Source of the DNA: Tetrahymena thermophila SB210
Lineage: Eukaryota > Ciliophora > Oligohymenophorea > Hymenostomatida > Tetrahymenidae
Assembly: GCF_000189635.1 (NCBI RefSeq)
Contig: NW_002476326.1
Span: forward strand, 372,001-436,000
Direction: 5' to 3'
DNA length: 64,000 nt
Shown here piece by piece: positions 12,379-25,995 of this stretch. Numbering within the stretch: position 1 is the stretch's first letter; every line of letters starts with the position of its first letter. The notes below the pieces were generated by a model that did no database searches, was not told where the DNA came from, and saw nothing but the letters and a program-made list of their open reading frames with translations. The translations under genes and the position numbers were made by a program.

Positions 12379-15300
12379 ATGTTACCCTAGAATTATTTAC
12401 TGCCTTCGCCTTAATCTAACTTATTATTAATCAATAATTAATAGATCCATAATGTTTAGATACTGCCTAAAGATATAGCCATCCACTAACAAACTGAAAG
12501 ATCTATGACTGGCACACCCTACAATGCATTTGATTACATGAATGCCAATTTGGTTAATACTTAAAATCCAAACTCAACTACATTTAACAATCCCTATACT
12601 CAACAAAGCAACTTCAAAGGTTTATATCCATCCAATTATTGCGTAAACACATATCTAAATAATTTTAATAGCAATATAAGCAATAATAATTTCTTAACTA
12701 ATTAAATTTATGCAAACTAATTAATCAATCACAGTGTTGGCATAGCTTAACCCTAAGGATTCCTTGACATGAATGAAAAGGCTTTTGGAGTAAATCAGAG
12801 TCTTGTTGGATTACCAAATCATTATAGCTAGCAATAGTTAGTTTAATTACATCCAAACAAACAGTAATTTGAATTCAAATAATCATAATCATCTGGGATA
12901 TTTTAAATAGCACCAGATTAGTAAACTTCAAATTTATGCTCTGGTTACATAACACAATTTTAAATGAATCAACCCAGATCAATGCCAAACTATGATTCCA
13001 TAAAAATGAATAAGCAGCTTATGGCTGAAACAGTTTTTAACTAAGGTGAGATTCAACAAAATGCTCAATAGTAATAATACCCTTCTAATTTGATTCACCA
13101 AAATTTCTTGTAATCTCAGAATACTTTTTCCCCAAATAGTCTATCAAACTATTATCCAGAACAATAAAGCAGCACTTTAAACTAATGCATAGAGCAAACT
13201 GCTGTGCCTCCTTTTATTTAGCCTTAATCTTAATGCAAAAATTTAAATATATTGCAAAGCAATCAAGATTCTCAATTTTTATTAAAATAGTAAAGCAACG
13301 ATTTAAATTAACTAGCTCTAAATAATAATTAAATTTCTTAAAAAACCGCTAACTCTTAATAGTCATCATCCTATTAAGATGAATTAAATGAAATTTAAAT
13401 GATTAATTACTAAGCGCGCTATCAAAGCGAGGTAAACCAATTCAGAAACAGATATATTAATCCTGCTGAACAATAGGAGTAAAGTAGAAAAAGAGCATTT
13501 TTATCTATAGAAAAAGTTAGAGACATCCAGAAGGATCAAGCAAAATTATCTAATTAAGAAAGTGCTTTCTCTTCTTAAATAATTATTAACTAAGACAAAA
13601 TTTAGATATTTGAATCTAAGAAGCATCAAATAAAAAAATCAGAAGAAGAAGAAAAAGAAGAACTTTAATAAATTCAGCCTAAATAGCAAAAACAAAAAAA
13701 GTAGTCTTAGAATAAAAATCAAAATAAGTAATCTGTTGGTGGTAATTCTCAGAAACATATTTAGTAATCTACTTCCTAAAGTTCGATTTAAGCTTACAAT
13801 ATCAGTGAAAATAATAATAACTAGTGCTTGATTCAATAACAAGACAAGTGTAAATTTAATTAAGATAATTAAAATCAAAGCCAGAAAAAACTAAATTGCA
13901 ATAGTACAAAAGATGATAATTTATAATTAACTTCATTATCATCCTCCTCTATTTCTTATAATAATTAAGACAGGTAATATGCATACACCTAAGAATAGAA
14001 ATCAAATAAATCTTATACTCAGAGTAGCATCTCTAAAGAAAATGAGTAACGCAATCACGTCGAAGTATTTGTAGATAGCAGAAAGAGAAGTACATCAATA
14101 GATCATTCAGCATACCTACAACTTTATAATCTTTTGGCAGACAAGAAGGTAATTGACGAATTTACAGATTTAATTTAATACAGAGGGATTGAAAATATTG
14201 ACGCGCAAAATTTAAATAATCAAATTTCAGATTTTAATAGTCCTTCATTTAAATCAGGAAAATACTAAGAAATAAAAAAATATAAATAACTTTTAAATCA
14301 AACATTCGTAGAAATTAAGTTTTCAAATCAACCTTTTTAAATTGTTCGTTACGATTCAAAAGAAGATTAGTAATTGAAGATAGAAGAAAGTGATGATAGT
14401 CTAGAATACAAATTAACTAATTTAACGAGCTTTAATAAAAAAACTGAAAAAGTTAATTAAATAGTGGAATCAATTGAAACTGCTATCCTCTCTAGAATTC
14501 CCTTACTTTTTAAAGAAGAAAAAATCCTAGAATCTCTTAGCTTAATACCTTCAGGGCAATACTAAGTTTACTCTAACTTATAAAACATGTGCATTTAATT
14601 TGTTAGAGGTGAAAAGCGCAAACGTTTTAAAGAGCGTAACAAAGATTCCTAATACATGTCTAGATTCCATAACTTAAATAGACTTTTCTTCTACTAAATT
14701 ATGAGTATGTACTCATATGAAGCATTGTCATGCTTTTTGATAGATCCAAATATTTCAGAGTAACTAAGAAACATTATTAGCTGTATTAAAATACATTCAA
14801 AGCTCTAGCTAATAACTTAAAAATCAAAGCAATCAGATAACTCTACTAATAACTTACAGAACCCTCTCGCAAGCCAGACAACCAAAACAGAAAAAAGAAA
14901 AAGATCTTATTCATAAAAGGATAATTAAGAGTTAGAAGATAACCTAGACAATAGTGCAAAAAAAATTATGAAAATAGATACTACAGGAGATCATCATTCA
15001 GTACCTCCTGAAGCAGAGGGGAAAATTTCATTGAAGAAACAATAAAAAATTAGTGAAAAAAATGAATAAAAAAGCCAAATAATTACTAATTTTTATGAAG
15101 CTTATGGAGTTAGTTAATAGAATAACTAAAGTTTGAATTCTTCTTTACATTTTACGAGATAAGAGTCTCATTCTATCTCTACATAAGATAACTAAAGTAG
15201 AAAGAGGGCTTCTACAGCTGGTGAGTACTCAAAAACCATTTGCGAGTAGAACATTTTCAAAGATTCAGATTAAAAAATATCCAAACTAAGTCACTATCAT

Positions 15301-16161
15301 TGTGAAAATAGCGAACTTATTTCTTAAACTCCTTCACCAGTAAACACCATCTTCAAATCTCTCAGTCAGAAAGGTGAAGCTAGCAAAACATCTACTTCAA
15401 ACAATGAACTCGACGCAAATCAGGTCACAGCTAAAAAATACTCATCTTTATTGAGTCATTTAGATAACGTTAATTCTGAAGTAGAAGAAAATACTGGATA
15501 AACTTTAAGTAATGCTTATCAAAAAGAGCAGCAAGCAACTAAGTCTTAGAAATAGCAATTAAGATTTAAAAAAGTACAGAAAATAGAATCTTCATCTTTA
15601 AGTTGCTAATAAGAAGAAAATAGTAAGGAATCTGATGTAAGAGTGTAAGAAAAATATAACATAGACGAAGGCTGTGAAGTAGAAGTAGAAGAAGATGAAG
15701 AGGATGAAGATAAAGATTTTCCCATCAAAAACTTCAAGAAATACTACAGAATTTTGAAAGTAGAAAACTACACTCACTCACACTATAACACATTGTTTCT
15801 CAAGCTTAATGCATCTTCAATGGAATACCTTAAAAAGTAGCCTAAGGATGTAGACTCTCACTGGCTTGCTTATAAGATTGATCTCCGTGATCCATAGAGC
15901 ATCCCACAAGAGAAAATAAAATTTGTAAATACTATGAAGTCTCTCTTCTACAAAATATTTGTTCACTTTAATAACTTCTCGTTCACTAATAAAGAAGATG
16001 AGCAAACCAAGATATTAAACAACATAGCGAATGACCCAAATCAGCCTATTCCTAAAGACTCTTAGGAATTTAAATAAATCCAACTTAGATTAGACTATTA
16101 TCTTCGTGTTGTTTAAGGTATCTCAAAACTTAACTAAGGTATGTATTCCCACAAGTTCTGA
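12379..16161 (+). CDS. Large Gln/Asn/Ser-rich protein, unrecognised
   Basis: I do not recognise this protein. In the ciliate code it is a single open frame of 1,260 codons without introns, ending in TGA at 16159-16161. An in-frame TGA at 12337 precedes the first ATG (12379); a second in-frame ATG at 12505 is the alternative start and would give 1,218 residues. The N-terminal two thirds is low-complexity, rich in Gln, Asn and Ser, with basic patches such as RKRAF and KRKRSYS. An acidic run (EVEVEEDEEDEDKDF) at about 15670-15720 precedes a more globular C-terminal region of about 140 residues. The many Q codons are almost all TAA/TAG. The pattern resembles a disordered nuclear or regulatory protein, but that is inference. 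A good splice donor (G|GTATGT) lies 20 nt before the stop, so a further 3' exon is possible. Confidence 0.75.
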
Positions 16162-19100
16162 CACCAAATTATCCCTTTCTTAATATATATTTCTTCTGAT
16201 ACTCTTTTGATATTAATCAAATGAGCAACTAAAAAACTTTGCAAGTAGCTTTCTTTAGCATAACAAGTAAATAACCTTTTAAGATCTTTAAGAACAAAAG
16301 CACCAATGCATCTTTAAAAATTCTTTTTATTCTTATCTACCTTCTTAGATATTTCTAGGTTATCCTTCAAACTTTTTATCATCAATGATTCAATTAATCA
16401 TCAAAAAGCTTATTCAAAATAAACGAATATATCTTTTGAGTTTGTTTCTTAACTCCAGTTAATTCTAATTGAATTTATCAATTGATACTTGTGATGATAA
16501 TTAATTCTTAAAACGCAATCTAAGATGCAGACAGACACTCTTCAATCTGATTGATAATGTAAGTTTATTTCATTAAATGTTTTAAATCATGAAATTTATT
16601 AATTTTGTTTATTTCAATAGGAAAATAAATAAATAATTTTAACAGTAATCTTTTAAAGATTCTAAAATGAGACCAGCCATCATTTTAAAACATTGAAAAC
16701 CTGAAATAGCAATTTAAAAGGTTATGCCAATAGTAGCATTCAAAAGAAAGTACTTAAAAGCCAATCAGAAGAAATAATTCTAACCCTTTCTTATATTCTT
16801 ATAATTTCTTCAGGATCTTCTCTCCTGTTTTTTTTATGATATGACTCAAATCTTCTTCTTTTCTTATATATATATTTCTTATATAAAATAAATATAAACA
16901 AAATTATATAATAATATAAAATTATCTTTATCTTTCTTACTATTTAGTCAATTAATAATAACAAACAAACAAACAAATTAAAAATCCTTAGCCAAAATAG
17001 ATCAATCCTATGTCTCTCTTCTTCTCTCTTTCTTAGAGAATAGCAGAAATATATCCATCCAACTTTCAGTCTTAAGGAAAACAATAGGATTCATTTCAGT
17101 AGACAGACAAAAAAGCTATATTATTCTCGAACGAGTTCTTTTCTTTCTTCTTTTCTTTCAAGAAAGCTCTTCTCTTCAAGATAATATTAGCAAATATACC
17201 ATGACTTAAATTATCCAGCAGTAGATAAACGAATAAATATATGGTTATAATGATTATTACTTTTGCTTTGAATAAACTTTGAGAAACAATTAAAATAATT
17301 GATGACCCATCCTACTAAGTATAAATTTATATATACAGCTTAGCAAAAAGTTAAAAAGCAAGTCAAAGAAATAAATAGACTATGATTTCATTTAAAATGT
17401 AGACTAGACAACTTCAGATTTAGATTCCTTCTCATATCTTTATTATTCATTCATATATAAATATCATCATTTAAAAAAAGATTTAATTAAATATAAATAT
17501 ATATTGCATTAATGTTTTTAATCCATGTATCATTAAATAATAAAATTATGAATTAAGCATTATAATTTTTAATAATTATTCTTTATATTAAAAGGTTATT
17601 TTAAACTTATATCTATTTCTATGTCTTTCTATTTTGCTTTTTACTAAAAATAATCCATTTAAATTTAAAAAAAAGAAACTTGCTGTTAAATTAAACAAAG
17701 TCATTTGAATTTGTCAATAAATTTTGTGCAAAACAGATTTTAAAAAATAATAATAATGAAGCAAAATTGAAAAATGGAATTAAAAGAAAGCAATGTCGTG
17801 TGGGAGATTAAAAATTATTTATTATTCTCTTGATATTATCTATAGAGGGCTATTAAAAAAGAATTTACTCTTTTAAGTAAGAAAAGAGATTTAAAGTTTT
17901 ATTGTTTATAGTAATAATACTTCTATTAATTCGATTAAAAAATTTATTATTAATTTAAAAATCTCTTTAGTTTTTGTTTATATGATAGTAAACATCCTAT
18001 ATAATTAAGTAAGCTTGTTTGTTTTTTCATGGGGAGAGTATTTTATGATGTTGAATAAAATCTAAAAACGTTTTATAAGATTTCCAACAAATTAATAGTT
18101 TATGATATTTATTTGAGAATAATTAATTATAATATATGTCATTAATAGATTGATTAATTTTGCTAGTTTGAAAAATAAAGAGGTAAATATCATTTTCAAA
18201 GTCATTAGTTTTATATTAAAGTCTAAAACTATAACCTTCACAAATAATTGAAAGTTATTTTTCACATTTATATAAAAGTATTCTAATTTTTAGTAAAATT
18301 TTTGTCTTTTACACCTTTTCAATCATCAAATTTCGCTAAGTTCTTGATTTAATTTTTTAAATGAATATTTAAAAAACCATTACATAATCAGATTTCTTAA
18401 TTGTAAAAGCCATTGTGCTTCTTCTGCGCTAGCTTCTTTAACAATCAAACACAGCACTATTTATAATTATATTGATGATCTTCTACTCGCTTCATATTTT
18501 ATATCAAATATGTCATTAACTCGAGGTAAATTTCTTAAGTATGAATATTATTTGTGTAATATTCTTTATAATTTATTCCTAATTGTAGTTTTTATTTCTT
18601 TATTTTTTAAGTCTTTGATTCTTTTTGTTATTATATTTATTAAATTAATATGATTAGATTGCTTCGTTTGCTTAGACGCATAATCAAAAAATATATCTTA
18701 TTTTCTCTTCAACTCTCTATTATCTAGTTTTGTAAGTAAATGATATCCATAAATTTAGAAAAACTAAATGTATCCAACTGTATTAGAAAGCTAAGAATAT
18801 TATTGTTGTATGTAAATATGTTACATAATCAAAGAAAAAATAAAATAAATAAATAATTAATTTTAAAAAATAAGTATTAACCATTTATAATAAATAATAT
18901 ATAAAAAGATATAGAAGGAAGTAAATTTTAAGATTAATTTGATTCTACTTCTCTCAAAATTTAATTATTCATCATATTTTTATAATTTGTTTTTGAAATT
19001 ATCACTCGTTTTTTAATCAGGTGCCTTATCTAATTAATTAAAACCACAGAAAGAATAAATTAATTTATGTTTATAAAGGTTTAATAAAAAATTTACCACA

Positions 19101-20149
19101 CTTAAATAACTAAATGAATTTTTTTCTTTATTGTCCCACAAATTTAATTTAACAATCTATCTCAAGAATCGCTTAAAAATAAAATTTATTCCAGAGTAAA
19201 ATTTAATTAATTTATTTCTTTTTATAATTAAATATAAAAATATGTAATAAATAATTTAAAGAAAATAATTGCCTATGCATATTATGCTAAAAAAAACTTT
19301 TAGGATTGCTCAATAAATTAAATAATTAATAAATTATGAATAATTTAATAGTTTATATGTTCAAAAATACACTAATATGTTATGTTGATGTTAAACTTAG
19401 TTTTAGATTATTTTTACAATTTTTATTTTCTTTTTACCCTATAATTTTAAAACAATTTAATAAATTTTTATTGAATTAGAAATATTTTTAGCTAATTTAG
19501 ATTAATTTCATATTTATCAATTATTGATTATTAAAAATTTAAAAGTATTTGATTAAAAATTTCAGTAAATTGAAAGCTAAAAAAAAATTTAAAATATTAA
19601 TTTGTAAAAATATTTTTAAGAAAAAAATTCCTTTTTATAAATAATTTTAAATTAAAAATTAACTTATAATTTTTTTTTTTGATTTATTTAATAGCTTGAT
19701 TAAACTCTAAATATCTTTCTTTGATATACTCACCTATTCTGAAATTTTTAATAAAAAATTATTTATTTTCTTTTTATACTTTGAAAATTAATTTTTATTA
19801 TTGGCTAAATTTAAATTGGAAGAATTTATTTTTTTATTTTATTTTTTATTTTAAATATTTTAATTTTATTAAAATTGTTTTTTAATAATTAATAAAATTA
19901 TTTATATTAATTGATTTTGTTAAATAATAGTTTGATTATTTTTTAAATAATATTTAGAAATATGCTCAAGTAGATAGAGACTTTGAAAAATAACCAAAAA
20001 AATCAATTTTGACCAGAGGTTTAATTATTAATTCAAAGCAATTTTGTTAAATTAATTTATTATGATTAATCAATTAAATATCTTTGTATTTTTTGATATA
20101 TAAAATATTTATTATTCATTTTAGAAATCTTAAATAATAGAAATTAGAA
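16162..20149. other. 4-kb spacer, with an ambiguous coding-like start
   Basis: The first 1.3 kb (16162-17460) is less AT-rich than the rest. It has long TGA-free frames on both strands: plus at about 16211-16560, continuing past a possible intron, and minus at about 16480-16860. Neither gives a recognisable protein, and both are poor in acidic residues. It may be a 3' untranslated region or an unresolved exon. From 17460 to 20149 the sequence is extremely AT-rich and I see nothing in it. Confidence 0.4.
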
Positions 20150-23100
20150 ATGGGAAAGAAGTTAACAGCATAGTAAAAGCTTTAAAAGCTTTAAGTAAGC
20201 TTAATATTATTTTGCTTAATATTTCAAGCATGCCTAAATAAATCAGAAATTTCATTTTTATCTTATAAAATATTTGATTAGGAAAAGAAAAAAAAGGATG
20301 CTGAAAGAAAAGAAATTTTGCTTGGCTTACAAAAAGGAGTCCAAGATTAAAAATAGATCATTGAAAAAATGACTTCTATAAAAGACATGGGCCTCTAAAA
20401 TAAGATAGAAAAAAAACTTGAAAAAGAAAGAAAGCATAAAAAATCATTAGAGATGAAAAAGGAAACTGATGATTCTAAATTAAGTGAAGAAGAAGAAGTA
20501 GAAGGTAGTTATGCATTTTCAAATATAAAATTCATCATTAAAACTATGATTATTATAATGCTATTATTTTATTAAGCATTGTCTACTCACTTTTTAACTG
20601 ATCATTATAAAATTGATTAGATTTTGAACCTGATGTTGAGAAAAAGTAGAAAGTAGAAGAGGATGATGCTTAAAATAAGTAAAAGTAAGCATAGTAGCCC
20701 TCAGTAAATATATTTGCTTAAGCAGAATATATAAATCCAAACAAAGATGAAGAAGAAGAAGAAAGATTATAAAAAGAATATGAATAAAAATTATAAAAGT
20801 AAAGGGAAATAGCTAATTCATAGATTTAGTTGGAAAACCAAGTTAAAAAACTTATTCCTGATCTCAATTTTGATACTTTTGATGGAGCAAAAACCTCAAA
20901 GAGAGTTTTAGAAGATCTTAGCACTACTGATGAAATGCGTAAAGAAAAGCAAAGGTTAGAAGAAGAATATTACAAAGTAAATAGCATTTTTACTTATTTT
21001 AGTAAATTTCATTTTAAAATCTACTTTTTATTCAAAAGTAGAATAAACTTTCCATTAAACTACCACAAAGTATTTTATGATTATTTAAGAAATGCCTTTG
21101 AATAAAGCAAAACAAAATAATCCAACTAATTTTATCATTTAAAAGAAGAAATTTTAAACTTAAATTGATTTTATAATTTAAATAATATTGAATGTAAATA
21201 CATTTTTAGCATAATTTAACTTCATAAAAATTTGCAAATTCAATAAAAAGGATTAAAAAATTCTGTTTTTGGAATTGCATTTGCATTTAAAGAAAATCAA
21301 ATTTAGTTAGATAATTTTAGCATTTAAAAATAATAACTTAAATGATCTTTGATATTTACAATAAAATTTGTCAAGATAATTTTTGATATTTATTATGAAT
21401 TGACATATTTTTTCTTTTGAAAATCTTTTTATATGATTTTTATTATTAAATTAGGAACCTGAATATGATGATTTTATTGAAGACGAATTATTAAAGCCTA
21501 TATTGTAAGGTCAAAAAAAAGTATTTAATACAATAAACAGAAGCGATGAATAAGACAAAGCAAGAAAAAAATTACCTATTTTCATGAGAGAAGCAGATAT
21601 TTTAGATGCAGTAGAAAATAATTTAATTACTATCTTATGTGGTGAAACTGGAAGTGGTAAGAGTACATAAACTGTTTAGTTCCTTTATGAAGCAGGATAT
21701 ACTAATAAAGCAGGACCTAATCCTGGTATGATTGGTATTACTTAACCAAGAAGAATTGCAGCCATAGCTTTAGCTAAAAGAGTTTCAGATGAAATGAATA
21801 TGACATTAGGTAAAGAGATCGTCTATCAAGTAAGACACGAACACTCTACTTTTAATGAGGATTCTGCAATCAAAGTAATGCATTTTTTTATCTTTTTAGA
21901 ATATTTAAAATTTTTACTATAAAATTAGTTTATGACAGATGGTATATTAATGAATGAAATGTGTAGTGACTTTTTATTATCTAAGTACTCTGTAATTATG
22001 ATTGATGAAGCTCACGAACGTAAAATTAATACTGATTTATTATTGGGATTACTATCTCGTCTTGTCAATATCAGAGCTAGACTTGCTCTAGAAGAAAGAA
22101 AGAATGCTCCTTAAGATTAAACTAAATTTAAATATTATCCTTTAAGAGTGATTATTATGTCAGCTACTTTACGTGTTGAAGATTTCACTTAAAATAAATA
22201 CTTGTTGCCAAAGAAAATTAATGTAATAAACGTAGAAGCAAGATAATTCCCTGTAAATACTTATTTTTCTAAAAGAACCCCTAATGATTATCTATAAGCT
22301 GCGGTAAAAAAGTGTTGTTAAATTCATTCCGAATTACCTCCTGGTGATGTTTTAGTTTTCTTGACTGGTGAAAGAGAAATTAAAGAATTTTGTATTACTC
22401 TAGAACAACAATTGAACAAGAAAAAGAGGGAAATAGATCTGGGTAAACACGAATAAAAGGAATACACTGAAAAAGATTTCTTGCTTGATGATTCAGATGA
22501 TGAAGATGGAAAAGAAAAAATGGATGAAGAACAAGATGAATAAGATGAAGTTTAAAAGAAGTTAGATGAGTTAGAAAATTAAGAATCTAAAAATTAAAAT
22601 TCTATTTTTAGTTAAAAAAAGAAGTTACGTTTTGAAGAGGATTAGGATCATGAAAATTAAGAATTTTTAAAAGCAGCAGATGAAGAAGAAGAAAAAAACA
22701 GAGGAATTATTTAACACAATCCCATGGAATCTGAAAATTTAAAAGCTTAAAAGAAAACTTTTCTTCATTTTAAAATCCTTCCTTTGTTCTCAAAATTACC
22801 ACTTTAAGAACAAGAAAAGATTTTTAAAAATAAGAGTCCTAATACTCGTCTTATTATAGCATCAACAAATGTTGCTGAAACATCTCTTACTATTCCAAAT
22901 ATTAAGTACGTAGTTGACTGTGGTAGAGAAAAGAAAAAAATTTACTCAACAAAAGCATCCATTTCAAAGCATGTAATTAAGTGGATTTCTCAAGCATCTT
23001 GTGATTAAAGATAAGGTAGAGCTGGTAGAACTGGTCCTGGTTATTGTTATAGACTATTTGCACCATCTGTTTATGCAAATATTTTTGAAAAGTTTTCTGA

Positions 23101-25995
23101 TCCTGAAATACTTAGTATGCCATTAGAAAGTGTTATTTTACATCTCAAAGCCATTGGCATTTAAGATGTTATTAAATTCCCTTATCCTACTCCTCCAAGC
23201 CTCTTGAATATGAAGAGAGCTTTATAAAATCTTGTAAAAATAAAAGCTCTCAGAGATAAAAATATGGACGTCGACCAAGAAATCGAAGAAACTAACATAA
23301 ATGTAAAGCTTGCTTTCTAACAAAAAACAATTTATTTATTTTTTTTAAAATTATTGATTTTTTAAAAAATTTTTATCCATTGAAATTTTAGGAAGATGAC
23401 AGAATTGATAAAAGTGAAATCACTGAGTTAGGAAAAATTTTAGCATTCTTACCTATAAATCCAAGGTTTTCAAAAATGCTTCTTTAAGGCAGAGCAGGAG
23501 GTGTAACTACATATGCACTCATTTTAGTAACTGCTTTGACCATTGAAGAACTGTTTTGCAGAGGAGATTTCAGAATTGAAGAGAATCCTGCTGACAAATT
23601 AAAAGATGATTATTTAAAAGAAAATGATGAGTTGTATGCAAGTGATGAAGATTCAAAAATGAATGCTAAAGATATTTTAAAATAGAAGCTGAACATGATT
23701 TAAGAGCAAAAAGAGTTAAAGAAAAAGTTGGTTGAAAAACGTAGAGAAGAAATTGCCAGATTCAAAGAGTACTTCGAAAAGTTTATGATAGGAAAAAGTG
23801 ACCTTTTCATTCACATGAACATAATTGGTGAATTTATTGAAAAAATATACAAGGATAACCCTTCAACTAGCAAGATTGAAGATTACATATATGAATATGC
23901 TAAAGAACGTCATTTACATCCTAAAGGAATGAAAGAAGTTTATTATAATCTCAATCAAATATCAGATATTTTAGAGAGCATTATTGATGACCCTGAAGAA
24001 AAAAAATAAATTTCTTAGGGTTTCTAACCTTATGTTAAGCCTAATGCCACTCAACAAAAACTATTATAAGAGATAGTCATAAGTTGCTTTATTGATTAAT
24101 GTGCAAGAAAAGTCTTTTATTTGGATGAAGAAAATCGTAAAAAAGTAGCATATGAATGTTTGGAGACAACAGAAAGAGTGTTTATAAATTCTACATCATT
24201 TTTGATAAAAAATTAGCCAGATTTTATCGTATATACTGACATCATGGAAACCAAAAAGTATATAAATGTTTAATATTATTTAGAAACTCCGTATTATTAC
24301 TATTCAATTCAAAAAGATTATGTACAACTAAGCTAAATATAAAAGAAAAATTCTTTTTAAAAAATCGGATATTTCTATTCAATAAATTAAATGCTTTTAA
24401 ACATTAATTTTTGCTATTAAAATATTACAATGATATAATTTTAAATAATTTTTAAAAAGCAGTTTATTTAGTTTATATAAAATATTTTTTTACTTTTAAG
24501 AAATATTTTTAAGAGCTTGTTTTAAATTAAATAAAAAATCATCTATTAAATCATAAATTATATCTATTAAATATTTTAAAATGTAGGAAATATATGAACA
24601 ATATTACAATAGTTGAAGATGTATCTTTGCTTTATAAATACGATTATAGAACTACAAATAGAAAATTGTAATATGTATATGAGCCTAAGCCATTTTATTC
24701 TAAGAAAAAAAATCAATTGGTTATTTTAGGTAAATCAACTTTTGGCAAAAGAAAATGGGATCTTCCTACATTTGAGGTAAATAGCAAATAAATTTGTATT
24801 TTTGATAATATATTATGAATGAATGCGTGAAAGAAAAAAAAATTTTTTTTGGAAGACTTTATTTATTAAAAATGATGTTAATGAAACATGAAAATAGATT
24901 ATGTTATTTTCAAATTAAGATAACTATTATTGAATCTCTTAAAATGGTATTAGCCAACAAAAAAGTTTTTTTCAGAAATTTTAATAAAAATAATGAGTGG
25001 TTTTAATAATTTAATTTCCTTTTCTTATGGTTGCATCAAAATTAATTATTATTATATTTTACATTTATTTTTTACTTTCATCATTATTTAATAGAATTCG
25101 TTGATTTATTACGACACCAGTTTAAAAAAAAAGTAAACTGAACGAATTTCTTCGGAAAGATTTTTTATAAATACAATAAAATAAATCTGCATACATTTAT
25201 ATATTGATAAATGCTACTCATATCAACAACACTTCTCCTTTTATATTTTCCAATAAATTATAAAACTTGCTAATGCACAATAAAATTACAATAAATCTAT
25301 CTATTTTTTTGTAGAAAAAGTCTTTTTACATTAAAGCTTTCTTTAGGAAAAATTACGTTTTTTTTTTATTTTTTGACCATTATCGCACATAATCTTTGAA
25401 AAAACAGATCAAAAAGTGAATAAAAAAAAACAAATATTAAACAATGTATTTAGTATTTAATTCATTTTAAATCTAGTTTACTCTTTAAAATAATATCTTT
25501 AAGAATTTATGAGTAAATTAAGAAAGATCCAAAAAGATTTTATTTTCTCTTATTAGAGTTTATAACTTACTCAAAGATAACTCTTAATTAATTGTTTTTT
25601 ATGTGTAAATTAAATTTAAATTAGACAACATTTTAAGAAGAAAGTATTGAAAAATACTGTTGGTTTGCTAGATGTTTGCTTGAAGGTTAGGTCTTAGATT
25701 TCTTCAAAGCATGCAAGAGCCTCTATTAATTTGATCCTCAGATAATAAAATCATCTAATTTATAACCTAAAGTTTAAGCAATCGTTAATAAGCTTAAAAA
25801 CAATCAAATTGATAATTCTCAAAAGCTAGTTAAAAAGTGGGAGTCAGATAAATCGTAAAATCTTTAATTAAATTTATTATTTTGTGATATTATTGTAATT
25901 TATAATAAAATAGTTTCTTACTTCCTGAAGTTGCTTTGTGGATAAAAGATTAATATAAAGCTAATATATAGAAGAAATGGCCTCCTACTTCTTGA
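20150..25995 (+). CDS. DEAH-box RNA helicase DHX37/Dhr1 (Ecm16)
   Basis: This is the family helicase that releases U3 snoRNA during small ribosomal subunit assembly in the nucleolus. Nine exons (20150-20194, 20282-20504, 20621-20976, 21455-21874, 21929-23302, 23392-24257, 24587-24776, 25625-25854, 25914-25995) sum to 1,262 codons, or 1,261 residues. Residues 1-208 are a charged Lys/Glu-rich tail. Motif [10 protein letters not shown] is at about 271-279, DEAH at 374-377 and SAT near 427. An acidic insert follows, then motif V-type [10 protein letters not shown] and motif VI QRQGRAGRT. FPYPTPP after motif VI and the C-terminal pieces [25 protein letters not shown] and IQKKWPPTS match the DHX37 branch specifically rather than spliceosomal DEAH proteins. 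The last two exons are reached only across an 848-nt intron. The protein appears intact. Confidence 0.93.

Noticed and set aside
13639..13878. Minus-strand ORF rich in Leu and Phe
   Set aside because: It is the antisense shadow of the Gln/Lys-rich coding sequence of the 12379 gene.
24815..25141. Apparent last exon of the helicase directly after LPTFE
   Set aside because: It has superficial similarity to the helicase C-terminus, but the true conserved C-terminus was found at 25625-25995 in correct phase, so this is intron sequence.
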